From JAZNQN01 sp045656005 (lineage in GTDB: Bacteria > Bacillota > Clostridia > UMGS1883 > UMGS1540): a DNA stretch of 47,053 nucleotides. Location of the stretch: NCBI GenBank assembly GCA_045656005.1, contig JAZOQG010000060.1, positions 1-47,053 on the forward strand, given 5' to 3'. Of this stretch, positions 24,679 to 32,627 are shown in pieces. The notes under the pieces are model-generated. The model had not been told where the DNA came from. It searched no databases and was given only the letters and a program-made list of their open reading frames with translations. Made by a program: the position numbers and the translations under genes. Every line of letters begins with the position of its first letter. Position 1 is the stretch's first letter.

Positions 24679-24825
24679 TTAGTTATTTAATTTCGTTACA
24701 TAAGCCTTTAATATTCTATTTATTAGCTGTGACAAAGAACGGTCATCTTCTTCTGCCATTTTACGAAGTTCCTCAAGTAAATCATTATCTATTGTTATGC
24801 TTATTTTATCTTTTAATGGTTTCAT
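24679..24825 (-). CDS. 48-aa ribbon-helix-helix DNA-binding protein (Arc/CopG type)
   Basis: Reading the minus strand from ATG 24825 gives a 48-residue protein: a short strand KDKISITID, then helix LLEELRKMAEEDD, a turn, and helix SLSQLINRILKAYV. This is the complete ribbon-helix-helix fold with nothing added. AGGTGAT lies eight bases before the ATG, and a strong hairpin follows the stop. It is divergent from the Cys-rich gene with a 109-bp shared intergenic region that contains a direct repeat within the opposite promoter, so it may regulate that gene. No toxin gene is adjacent. Confidence 0.82.
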   Translation of the reverse strand: MKPLKDKISITIDNDLLEELRKMAEEDDRSLSQLINRILKAYVTKLNN

Positions 24826-24874
24826 AAAAACATATCACCTCACAAGAAATTATACTATACAATGCACAAAAGTG

Positions 24875-24903
24875 TTGACAAGTAGGAGAAAGTAGGATAA
24901 AAT
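24875..24903 (+). promoter_or_regulatory. Promoter of the Cys-rich gene with direct repeat in spacer
   Basis: TTGACA (24875-24880), 17 bp, TAAAAT (24898-24903). The spacer consists of AGTAGGAGAA followed by AGTAGGATAA (24881-24900), a 10-bp direct repeat in which AGTAGGA is exact. The minus strand over 24850-24880 has TTGTCA with a TATAGT/TATAAT cluster that may serve the RHH gene. Confidence 0.72.
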
Positions 24904-24934
24904 AAGAATATATTGTGAAGAAGGAAGAAAAGAT

Positions 24935-25138
24935 ATGCATAACAAGGAATTTGGGTTTGAATATATTCCTGGGAATGGCGGAAAGGATTGTCCGGGCGAC
25001 GGACTTCACAGGGACAAAAGAGGAAAACTTATTGAATGTCAATGTGACGAATGTGACTTTTTAATTTGTTGTATTGAGGGTTTTACGTGTGACAATTGCA
25101 GTGAGTATGAGTGCGAATATAATAAGAGTGGAAAATAA
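24935..25138 (+). CDS. Small Cys-rich protein of unknown function
   Basis: The 67-aa protein has nine Cys: one in KDCPGD, then ECQCDEC, ICC, TCDNC and one in YECEY. It is acidic, has no signal peptide and no hydrophobic helix long enough to be a membrane segment. The Cys pattern suggests metal binding in the cytoplasm; I do not recognise the family. AAGGA precedes the ATG. It has its own TTGACA promoter and a terminator whose stem begins in the stop codon, so it is a one-gene unit divergent from the RHH gene. Confidence 0.75.
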   Translation: MHNKEFGFEYIPGNGGKDCPGDGLHRDKRGKLIECQCDECDFLICCIEGFTCDNCSEYECEYNKSGK

Positions 25139-25163
25139 GAACTGTAAATTACGGTTCTTTTTT
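25137..25163 (+). terminator. Terminator of the Cys-rich gene
   Basis: AAGAACTGTA (25137-25146) and TACGGTTCTT (25150-25159) form a ten-base-pair stem with one wobble pair and an AAT loop, followed by TTTT. The stem overlaps the last two bases of the stop codon. Confidence 0.85.
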
Positions 25164-25220
25164 ATTGCAAAATAATTGTTAATTTTTTAAAAACCTCTAT
25201 ACAGGCAGACTAAAATAGTG

Positions 25221-25226
25221 TATAAT
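25221..25226 (+). promoter_or_regulatory. Probable -10 box for the U32-maf-mreCD-pbp2 operon
   Basis: A consensus TATAAT preceded directly by TG, 58 bp before the U32 start. No convincing -35 box is visible at 17 bp. A small GACT/AGTC hairpin lies close to the start codon. Confidence 0.5.
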
Positions 25227-25284
25227 AGAGAATGTATTATTGTAAATTGGGATGTTAGACTTTATTTAGTCGGGCGGATGATAT

Positions 25285-27333
25285 ATGAAAAACGATAATT
25301 TTAAATCAGAGCTTTTGGCGCCTGCAGGCTCTATGGAGGCTTTAGTGGCGGCGGTGCAGGGTGGATGTGACGCGGTGTATCTCGGTCACAAAACCTTCAG
25401 CGCAAGAGCAGGGGCTCAAAATTTCGATGATGAGGCACTTTTTGAAGCGGTGAAATATTGCCACCTTAGGGGTGTAAAAGTTTATCTTGCACTTAACACT
25501 CTTTGTCTTAAAAGGCAATACGGGGAACTTTTATCACTTATAAAAGTTTCGGCAGAGTGCGGGGTTGATGCAATTATTGTGCAGGACATGGGGATATGCA
25601 GAATAATAAAAAAGGTCTGCCCCCAGATGAAAATTCACGCAAGCACTCAAATGACGGTACATTCTCTTGAGGGCGTAAAAATGCTAAAAGAGGCAGGAAT
25701 CGAAAGGGTTGTGCTCTCCCGTGAGCTTTCCAGAGAAGAAATAGAATATATATGCAAAAACACAGATTGCGAAATAGAAGTTTTTGTTCATGGCGCAATT
25801 TGCATTTCCTATTCGGGCAAGTGCCTTTTCAGCTCCCTTGTAGGTGGAAGAAGCGGAAACCGCGGAAAATGCGCACAGCCTTGCAGACTTCCCTACAAAT
25901 TTGAGGGAAAAAAGGGAAATCTTATAAGTCCGAGAGATATGTGTCTTTTAGACGAGGTTGACACGCTTTCCGCCATGGGAGTTCATTCCCTCAAAATTGA
26001 AGGCAGAATGAAAAGCCCTGAATATGTTGCGCTTGTTTGCAGTATTTATCGCAAGGCATTAGACGGAGAGACAATCACAAATGAGGACAGACAAAAACTT
26101 CAGGATATTTTTTCCCGAGGCGGAGAATTTACTGACACTTATTTTACGGGCAAAAATCCTGAAAGGCTTATATACGAAGGGTCTAACGACAATGCAGGAA
26201 ACACTGCAAGTCCTGCCCTTTTAAAAGAGGCAAAGGAAATTTTTGGAGGCAGAGAAAAAAGATTTTTGCCGATAAATATAAAGGTTTCTGAAAAAATGGG
26301 AGAGATATGTTTTTCTGCGCAGTATGGCTCTTTTTGTTCAGAAAGCTATGGAAAATGCGAGGACATGCCCCCTCTTGATAATGAAAGAGTTATAGCTGCT
26401 GCATCGAAAACAGGCGGTACAACATTTAAGGCAGAAAACATAGAGGTTTCGGGAAATGTTGCACTTCGCATATCTTCATTAAATGCATTAAGGCGTGAGG
26501 TGCTCGAGGTTTTGAGTGAAAGGATTGTAAATTCGGGAAAAAAAGAAGTAAAGGACTTTATTCCTGACTGTACAAAAAATGAAAAAGCAACTAAACCAAG
26601 GCTTTTGGCAAGAGTTTTAAATCTTTCACAGCTAAGAGGTGCAAAAGGGGCAGACGGGATTATTGTTCCCCTTTATCTGGCGGTGGAAATAGAGGACACA
26701 AAAAACATAATTGCCGAAGTGCCTACTATAATAACTTTAAAGGACAAGCCCAAAATCAAAATGCTTTTGAAAAAGGCAAAAGAAAAAGGAATAAAGAATT
26801 TTTTCTGCCAGAGTCTTGATGCCATTGCAATGACAAAAGATGAGGAAAGCTACATAATTGCAGGCTTTTCGGTAAATGCATCAAATCCTGATGCGGTCAA
26901 AGAAATTAAAGAGCTTGGTGCTGACGAAATTATATTATCCTGCGAAATTCCCCTTTCGGAATCAGGAAATATAGCGGAGAGTGCGGGCGTTTTGGTTGGT
27001 GCGGTTATATATGGAAGAATGCCCCTTATGGTTATGCGCCACTGCGTTATGAAAAACAAAAAATGCGGAGTTTGCGAAGGAGAAATTACAGACAGAATGG
27101 GGATTTTATTTCCCATAAGACGTGACGGAGATGTTTGCAGGAATGTGATTTACAATTCAAGACCTTTGTATCTTGGTGACAAGGGATACAAAAATATGGG
27201 GTTTGAGAGTGCACTTTTATACTTTACGGTTGAAAGCGAAAAAGAATGCAAAAAAATAATTGAGGATATAGCTTTTGAACGTGAGTATGACGGAGAATTT
27301 ACAAGAGGAAATGTAAGCGGAGGAAAATGGTAA
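25285..27333 (+). CDS. U32 family peptidase with DUF3656 (RlhA/YdcP-like)
   Basis: U32 proteins of this type act in RNA hydroxylation (RlhA makes 5-hydroxycytidine in 23S rRNA; relatives act on tRNA) although they were named as peptidases. The 682-aa protein has the LLAPAGSMEAL start, HASTQMTVH (118-126), and the Fe-S Cys cluster C173, C180, C196, C200 in VHGAICISYSGKC...GNRGKCAQPC, then LKIEGRMKSPEYVA. A C-terminal DUF3656-like half follows from about residue 380. RlhA is the closest match in architecture, but the exact RNA target is not deducible. It ends in a TAATG junction with maf. Confidence 0.88.
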   Translation: MKNDNFKSELLAPAGSMEALVAAVQGGCDAVYLGHKTFSARAGAQNFDDEALFEAVKYCHLRGVKVYLALNTLCLKRQYGELLSLIKVSAECGVDAIIVQDMGICRIIKKVCPQMKIHASTQMTVHSLEGVKMLKEAGIERVVLSRELSREEIEYICKNTDCEIEVFVHGAICISYSGKCLFSSLVGGRSGNRGKCAQPCRLPYKFEGKKGNLISPRDMCLLDEVDTLSAMGVHSLKIEGRMKSPEYVALVCSIYRKALDGETITNEDRQKLQDIFSRGGEFTDTYFTGKNPERLIYEGSNDNAGNTASPALLKEAKEIFGGREKRFLPINIKVSEKMGEICFSAQYGSFCSESYGKCEDMPPLDNERVIAAASKTGGTTFKAENIEVSGNVALRISSLNALRREVLEVLSERIVNSGKKEVKDFIPDCTKNEKATKPRLLARVLNLSQLRGAKGADGIIVPLYLAVEIEDTKNIIAEVPTIITLKDKPKIKMLLKKAKEKGIKNFFCQSLDAIAMTKDEESYIIAGFSVNASNPDAVKEIKELGADEIILSCEIPLSESGNIAESAGVLVGAVIYGRMPLMVMRHCVMKNKKCGVCEGEITDRMGILFPIRRDGDVCRNVIYNSRPLYLGDKGYKNMGFESALLYFTVESEKECKKIIEDIAFEREYDGEFTRGNVSGGKW

Positions 27334-27896
27334 TGAAAATAATACTTGCGTCGGCATCGCCAAGAAGACGTGATATTTTGGAAAATGCTAAAATTCCATT
27401 TGAGATTTTAGTAAGCGATGCGGATGAGAGCTTTGACGAAAAAGATGCCGAAAAGTTTACCCTTGAAATTGCAAAGAGAAAGGCTTTGGCAATAGAAAAT
27501 GAACAGGATATAATTATTTCAGCTGACACGGCAGTTTCAATAGGCGGAGAAATTCTTGGGAAACCCAAAGACCATGAAGATGCAAAAAGAATGCTTACCT
27601 TACTTTCAGGAAAAATGCACAGCGTTTTTACGGGTGTTTGTGTAAGAAAAGGAGAAAAAATTATTTCTTTTTGCGAAAAAAGCGACGTATATTTCAAAGA
27701 GCTTTCCAAAAAAGAAATAGAAAACTACATTGAAAGCGGTGAGCCTTTCGGCAAGGCGGGAGCTTATGCGATTCAGGGGCTTGGGGCTTTGCTTGTGTCA
27801 AAAATTTCGGGGGACTATTTAAACATTGTGGGTCTTCCCATGGCACGGCTTTATGACGTTTTGAAAAATGATTTTTCCTTTGAAGGGAGCATATAA
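27333..27896 (+). CDS. maf: Maf-family nucleoside triphosphate pyrophosphatase
   Basis: Maf proteins hydrolyse non-canonical or modified nucleoside triphosphates to monophosphates and are linked to septum inhibition in Bacillus. The 187-aa protein has LASASPRRRDIL at the N-terminus, AKRKALA, SADTAVS and KPKDHEDAKRML, and ends with the YAIQGLGALLVSKISGDYLNIVGLP segment typical of the family. The start at 27333 overlaps the U32 stop by one base; GGAGG precedes it by nine. Location before mreC is the conserved Firmicutes order. Confidence 0.95.
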   Translation: MKIILASASPRRRDILENAKIPFEILVSDADESFDEKDAEKFTLEIAKRKALAIENEQDIIISADTAVSIGGEILGKPKDHEDAKRMLTLLSGKMHSVFTGVCVRKGEKIISFCEKSDVYFKELSKKEIENYIESGEPFGKAGAYAIQGLGALLVSKISGDYLNIVGLPMARLYDVLKNDFSFEGSI

Positions 27897-27898
27897 AC

Positions 27899-28729
27899 AT
27901 GAACAAGTTTTTTAAAAGCAAATTATTTATAACGCTTATAGTTTTAACAATCGTTGCAGGAATACTTATGGCTCTTTCAACGGTTGGGGCAAATTCAACA
28001 AATCCACTTTTGAATGCAGTTGGCACTATCACTTCGCCGATATCCAATTTTTTTACTTTTACGGGAAATAAAATAGGCGGATTTGTGGGAGATATTTTCA
28101 GGTTTGGAGAATACAAGGCAGGATATTTATCGGCAGAAGAAACCATTAAAAAACTTGAAGGTGAAAACAGAGAACTCCTTAATTTAAGGCAGGAAAACGA
28201 AAGGCTTCGGAAACTTTTAGAACTTAAAAATTCAAAGGTTTCGGGAACAAAGATTGCGGCATCGGTGGTATCGGTAAACCCTTCAAACTGGTTTGAAGAT
28301 GTAATCATAAACAAAGGAAAATCTTCGGGGATTTCCATTGGTGACACAGTTATAAGCGGAGAAGGACTTGTGGGTCACATAGGAGAAGTTGGAGAAAACT
28401 GGAGCAAGGTTATAACGATACTCGATGGGACTTCTTCCGCAGGGTGCAGAGTACCGAGAAGCGGTGATGTGGCCGTGTGCGAAGGTGATGCGGTGCTCGC
28501 TGATACGGGGGAATGTGCAATGAATTACGTTTCAAAGGATGCTACGGTTGCAGTTGGCGACAGCGTTGAAACATCAGACATCAGCAGTATTTATCCTGCG
28601 GGAATACTTATAGGAAAAGTAAGCGCCGTAATGCCTGACGGACAGGGCTTCTACAACAAGGCAACTATCAAAACGGCGGTTGATTTCAGAAAACTTTGCG
28701 AAGTAATAGTAATAGCAGCGGAGAAGTAA
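27899..28729 (+). CDS. mreC: Rod shape-determining protein MreC
   Basis: MreC links the elongasome to the peptidoglycan synthases outside the membrane. The 276-aa protein has an N-terminal membrane helix (about residues 8-28), a coiled coil (about 80-108, EETIKKLEGENRELL...) and the beta-barrel MreC domain with VVSVNPSNWFEDVIINKG and a C-terminal DFRKLCEVIVI strand. It lies two bases after maf and two bases before mreD. mreB, normally directly upstream, is not in this cluster. Confidence 0.96.
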   Translation: MNKFFKSKLFITLIVLTIVAGILMALSTVGANSTNPLLNAVGTITSPISNFFTFTGNKIGGFVGDIFRFGEYKAGYLSAEETIKKLEGENRELLNLRQENERLRKLLELKNSKVSGTKIAASVVSVNPSNWFEDVIINKGKSSGISIGDTVISGEGLVGHIGEVGENWSKVITILDGTSSAGCRVPRSGDVAVCEGDAVLADTGECAMNYVSKDATVAVGDSVETSDISSIYPAGILIGKVSAVMPDGQGFYNKATIKTAVDFRKLCEVIVIAAEK

Positions 28730-28731
28730 AA

Positions 28732-29232
28732 ATGAAACATTTAATTTCAGGGGCGATTATGTTCGCCGTGTTCATTTTGCAAAACACACTTTCATCTCAT
28801 ATAGAAATTTTAGGAATAGCACCTTCTTTTATGCTGGTGCTTATCGTGGCATACGCACTCTGGTGCGAAAGTCCCTGGGAATGCCTTATATATTCGGGAG
28901 CAGGAGGCGCTCTTTTGGACCTTATGTGGGGAAGAGTGTTCGGTTTTGGGTTTATACTTATGATATATGTGGGAATAATGGTTTTTTATGCAGGCGAATA
29001 TTTTTACAAGCACACTGCCATGAAATCGGCAATACTTATGTTTCTTGCAACCATTTTATGGGAATCGGTTTTCTATCTTGCAAGTTTTACACTTTTCGGT
29101 GACACGAGATTTTTATATGCATTTTTCAGGATTATTGTGCCTGCGGGTGCTTACAATGCTATGATTTTGGTGTTAGTGTATGGGATAATGGGAGCCATAC
29201 ATCAAAAGAAAAAGGATGGTGAGGAAGCATGA
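28732..29232 (+). CDS. mreD: Rod shape-determining protein MreD
   Basis: MreD is the small multi-pass partner of MreC and MreB. The 166-aa protein has about five hydrophobic helices and the family pattern LQNTLSSHIEILGIAPSFMLVLIV near the N-terminus and a GxxxDLMWG segment. The start at 28732 gives the usual length; GGAG lies about nine bases upstream inside mreC, and an in-frame ATG at 28696 would add hydrophilic residues overlapping mreC. The stop overlaps pbp2 (ATGA). Confidence 0.92.
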   Translation: MKHLISGAIMFAVFILQNTLSSHIEILGIAPSFMLVLIVAYALWCESPWECLIYSGAGGALLDLMWGRVFGFGFILMIYVGIMVFYAGEYFYKHTAMKSAILMFLATILWESVFYLASFTLFGDTRFLYAFFRIIVPAGAYNAMILVLVYGIMGAIHQKKKDGEEA

Positions 29233-31256
29233 GATACAGGATTATTTATTTTTTCGTGGCGGTTTTCTGTTTTTTAACTGTGTCACGTCTTGTTGACATG
29301 CAGCTCGTAAGAGGAGAATACTACAGCGAGCAAAGCAGGCAAAAGCTTGTTAAAACTTCCACAATTCCTGCACCGAGAGGCGAAATCCTTGACAGAAACG
29401 GTCAGGCCCTGGTAAAGAACAAAACAGGTTTTTCTGTTGAGATACACTATGTTAAAAACCAAAGTGACAGCGAAAGAAATCTTGTGATTGCAAGGCTTTA
29501 CAACGAAATGGCAAAGGAAGGAAAGAAGATTTACGACAGTTTTCCCATCTCGGCAGACGGAAGCAGTTTTACATTAGGCGAAAAAGATATAGTTGATTGG
29601 AAAAAAAGCAGGGAATTTAAAGAAAATGCCACCGCAGGCGATGTTATGAAAAAATACATGGGGCTTTACGGAGTGGAAAATTTTTACACACCTACTCAGA
29701 AGAGAGCAATCGTCGGGGTAAGGTATGAAATGGAGAGAACTGCGTTTTCTTCAAACAATCCCTATCTTTTTGCGAGTGATGTTCCGGGAAGTGTTATGAC
29801 AGCTATAAAAGAAAAAAATGAAATGTTCGGCGGTGTTGTTATTAATGTTCAGCCTGTGAGAGAATATACCATGGGAACTGTTATGGCGCACATTCTGGGA
29901 AGGGTCGGAAAAATATACAAAGAGGAATACGAAGAGCTTAAAGAGGACAACTATTCCATGAATGACGTTATAGGAAAGCAGGGAATAGAAAAATATCTTG
30001 AAAAATATTTAAGAGGGCAAGATGGGGTAAGCGGAATTGAGCAAAGCATTGACGGTCGAAGAGTTAAAGTTGCTCAAAGCATTGCACCGACATCAGGAAA
30101 CAATGTGCTTTTAACCATAGACTCAGATTTACAAAAGGCGGCGGAAGATGCTCTTAAAAGCGGAATAGAAAGAGTTGTGAAGTTTAGCGAGGACGAGCCT
30201 GAAAACGCAGGGCATGATGCGGCATCGGGTGCTTTGGCGGCAGTTGATGTAAACACAGGCGAGATTTTGGCGCTTGCATCATATCCATCATTTAATCCTG
30301 CTACGTTTAATGACGATTATTCGACTTTATATGCCGACAAAAATTTGCCAATGTTCAATCGTGCCATAGGAGGAGCTTATGAGCCGGGGTCAACATTTAA
30401 AATGGTAACGGCTCTTGCGGCACTTGAGGAGGGTATTGTAAAGCCAAATGACAGCATTGAGGATAAGGGAATATACAAATTTTACAAAGACTACAGACCT
30501 GCGTGCTGGATTTACAGGAGCCGTGAAGAAACACACGGTTATCAGAATGTTACCGAGGCGCTTGAAAATTCCTGCAACTATTATTTTTATGATGTGGGAA
30601 GAAGAACGGGCATAGAAAACATTAACAAGTATGCCACTTTGTTAGGGCTTGGAGAAAGCACGGGGATAGAGCTTGAAAATGAAGAAAACCGCGGAAGGCT
30701 CACTTCTCCGCAGGAAAGAGAGAAAAACGGACAGACTTGGAACCCGGGTGACGTTTTGCAGGTTGCCATAGGGCAGTCCGACAATATGTTTACCCCCCTT
30801 CAGCTTGCAAACTATATTGCAACACTCTCAAACGGAGGAACAAGATACAAAGCGCATCTTGTAAAGAACATAAGAAACCCGGGAAGCGGTGAAACTGTTT
30901 TCGAGGCAAAAGCCGAGGCTTTGAGTAAAATTGAAATTTCCCCCGAAAATCTTAAGGCGGTTTTAAATGGTATGAGAAATGTTACAGAGCTCGGAACGGC
31001 AAGTGATATCTTTCTTGATTTTAACATATCGGTAGGCGGTAAAACAGGAACGGCAGAGGTGTCAGACGGCTCTGATAATGCCATATTCGTAGGGTTTGCG
31101 CCTTTTGATTCTCCGCAGATTGCGGTTTGTGCGGTAATTGAGCATGGTGCACATGGTGCAAATGCGGGTTATGTTGTAAGAGAAGTGCTCGACGAATATT
31201 TCAACGCTCACGGCGGACATGTTAAAATAAATAAAAAGAATGTTCTTGTGAGATAA
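29229..31256 (+). CDS. mrdA: Penicillin-binding protein 2-type transpeptidase
   Basis: This class B PBP cross-links peptidoglycan in the elongasome. The 675-aa protein has one N-terminal membrane helix (about residues 4-22), the pedestal domain beginning with APRGEILDRNGQAL, and the transpeptidase domain with S388-x2-K391 (PGSTFKM), S448-x-N450 (SCN) and K605-T-G. Placement right after mreC-mreD supports the PBP2/elongation role over the division paralogue, although no rodA is next to it. It is translationally coupled to mreD. Confidence 0.94.
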   Translation: MRYRIIYFFVAVFCFLTVSRLVDMQLVRGEYYSEQSRQKLVKTSTIPAPRGEILDRNGQALVKNKTGFSVEIHYVKNQSDSERNLVIARLYNEMAKEGKKIYDSFPISADGSSFTLGEKDIVDWKKSREFKENATAGDVMKKYMGLYGVENFYTPTQKRAIVGVRYEMERTAFSSNNPYLFASDVPGSVMTAIKEKNEMFGGVVINVQPVREYTMGTVMAHILGRVGKIYKEEYEELKEDNYSMNDVIGKQGIEKYLEKYLRGQDGVSGIEQSIDGRRVKVAQSIAPTSGNNVLLTIDSDLQKAAEDALKSGIERVVKFSEDEPENAGHDAASGALAAVDVNTGEILALASYPSFNPATFNDDYSTLYADKNLPMFNRAIGGAYEPGSTFKMVTALAALEEGIVKPNDSIEDKGIYKFYKDYRPACWIYRSREETHGYQNVTEALENSCNYYFYDVGRRTGIENINKYATLLGLGESTGIELENEENRGRLTSPQEREKNGQTWNPGDVLQVAIGQSDNMFTPLQLANYIATLSNGGTRYKAHLVKNIRNPGSGETVFEAKAEALSKIEISPENLKAVLNGMRNVTELGTASDIFLDFNISVGGKTGTAEVSDGSDNAIFVGFAPFDSPQIAVCAVIEHGAHGANAGYVVREVLDEYFNAHGGHVKINKKNVLVR

Positions 31257-31280
31257 TATGTAAAAAATATGCAAAAAATA

Positions 31281-31309
31281 TAGACTATTTTAAAAAAATG
31301 TGATATACT
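31281..31309 (+). promoter_or_regulatory. Extended -10 promoter of minD
   Basis: TAGACT (31281-31286), 17 bp, TATACT (31304-31309) preceded by TGA. GGAGG and the minD ATG follow 12 and 25 bp later, so the leader is very short. Confidence 0.6.
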
Positions 31310-31333
31310 TATACTATATTTGGAGGTGCGCAA

Positions 31334-32155
31334 ATGGGTGAAGTTATTGTAATAACATCAGGAAAAGGCGGCGTGGGTAAAACCACAACAACTGTAAATA
31401 TTGGATGTGCACTTGCCATGGCAGGTAAAAGAACTATTTTGCTTGACAGCGACATCGGACTTCGCAATCTCGATGTTGTTATGGGGCTTGATGACAAGGT
31501 GGTATATGATTTTCTCGATGTAATCGAAGGAAGATGCCATTTAAGACAAGCCGTGATAAGCGACAAAAGAAACAAAAATCTTTTTATGCTCCCGGCATCT
31601 CAAACGGGAGACAAGAGAGATGTAGAGTTTTCTAAATTTAAAAAGCTTTGCGATGAGCTTCGCGAGCAGTATGATTATGTTTTAATTGACTGCCCTGCGG
31701 GAATTGAGCAGGGGTTTGAAAATGCTACGGAGGTAGCAGAGCGGGCAATAGTGGTTGTAACGCCTGAATATTCATCTATAAGAGATGCTGACAGGATACT
31801 CGGAAAGCTTGAAGAGAGCGGCATGGAAAATGTGTTAATTTTGATAAACAGGATAAGACCTAATCTTATAAGACGAGGACAAGCCCCGGGAACAGATGAA
31901 ATAATCGAAATTCTGGCAACGGACCTTATCGGAATTGTGCCTGATGATGAAGAGGTTATAATCTGCGCTAACAAAGGTGAAATTACATCTTCAAACGGAA
32001 AAGGGAGAGCAGCTGCGGCTTATAAAAATATTGCCTCAAGGATTTCGGGAAACACAGTGCCTTTGGCAGATTTGGAGGATGACGGAACTCTCGGTTATAA
32101 AATCAAAAGGATTTTCAGAAAGAAAAATCAGGGAGTATATTTTTCTGTGGATTGA
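31334..32155 (+). CDS. minD: Septum site-determining ATPase MinD
   Basis: MinD is a membrane-binding ATPase that positions the division inhibitor MinC away from midcell. The 273-aa protein has the deviant Walker A GKGGVGKTT (10-18), LDSDIGLRNLDVVMG and the second conserved VLIDCPAGIEQGF segment. The C-terminus carries a basic amphipathic helix, YKIKRIFRKK, the membrane-targeting sequence. Neither minC nor minE lies next to it, unlike most Clostridia. It is preceded by its own promoter and followed by mgsA 45 bp later. Confidence 0.96.
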   Translation: MGEVIVITSGKGGVGKTTTTVNIGCALAMAGKRTILLDSDIGLRNLDVVMGLDDKVVYDFLDVIEGRCHLRQAVISDKRNKNLFMLPASQTGDKRDVEFSKFKKLCDELREQYDYVLIDCPAGIEQGFENATEVAERAIVVVTPEYSSIRDADRILGKLEESGMENVLILINRIRPNLIRRGQAPGTDEIIEILATDLIGIVPDDEEVIICANKGEITSSNGKGRAAAAYKNIASRISGNTVPLADLEDDGTLGYKIKRIFRKKNQGVYFSVD

Positions 32156-32200
32156 CAGCGGGTGAGAATTTAAAACAACTATGGAAGGAGAAGGGTACAA

Positions 32201-32617
32201 ATGAATATTGCTTTGATAGCCCATGATAAGAAGAAAGAATTAATGGTTCAGTTTTGTATTGCATATAAAGGACTTTTGAAAAAACACAGCCTTTGCGCGA
32301 CAGCCAACACGGGAACACTTGTTACCGATGCAACTGAGCTTCCGGTGCAGAAATTTTTATCGGGTCCCCAGGGCGGCGATCAGCAAATCGGAGCAAGAAT
32401 TGCATACAATGAAATTGACGCCGTGCTCTTTTTCGCTGACCCTCTTACAAAACAGGATTATGAGCCTGAGGTAACAACAATTTTAAGACTTTGCGATGTA
32501 CATAATATTCCTCTTGCAACAAACCTTGCATCTGCAGAGGTTCTTATTATGGCAATCGAGAGGGGCGACCTTGACTGGCGCTATATTTTAAAATCAAATA
32601 ATACTGATAGATATTAA
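32201..32617 (+). CDS. mgsA: Methylglyoxal synthase
   Basis: MgsA turns dihydroxyacetone phosphate into methylglyoxal and phosphate, a bypass of lower glycolysis. The 138-aa protein has IALIAHDKKK (H8, D9), ATANTGTL, the catalytic Asp D60 in SGPQGGDQQIGA, D80 in FFADPLT, and the C-terminal CDVHNIPLATNLASAE (H101). The length is near that of the Bacillus enzyme. AAGGAG precedes the ATG. The minD-mgsA neighbourhood recurs in Clostridia. mtaD starts 10 bp later. Confidence 0.96.
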   Translation: MNIALIAHDKKKELMVQFCIAYKGLLKKHSLCATANTGTLVTDATELPVQKFLSGPQGGDQQIGARIAYNEIDAVLFFADPLTKQDYEPEVTTILRLCDVHNIPLATNLASAEVLIMAIERGDLDWRYILKSNNTDRY

Positions 32618-32627
32618 GGATAAGAAA

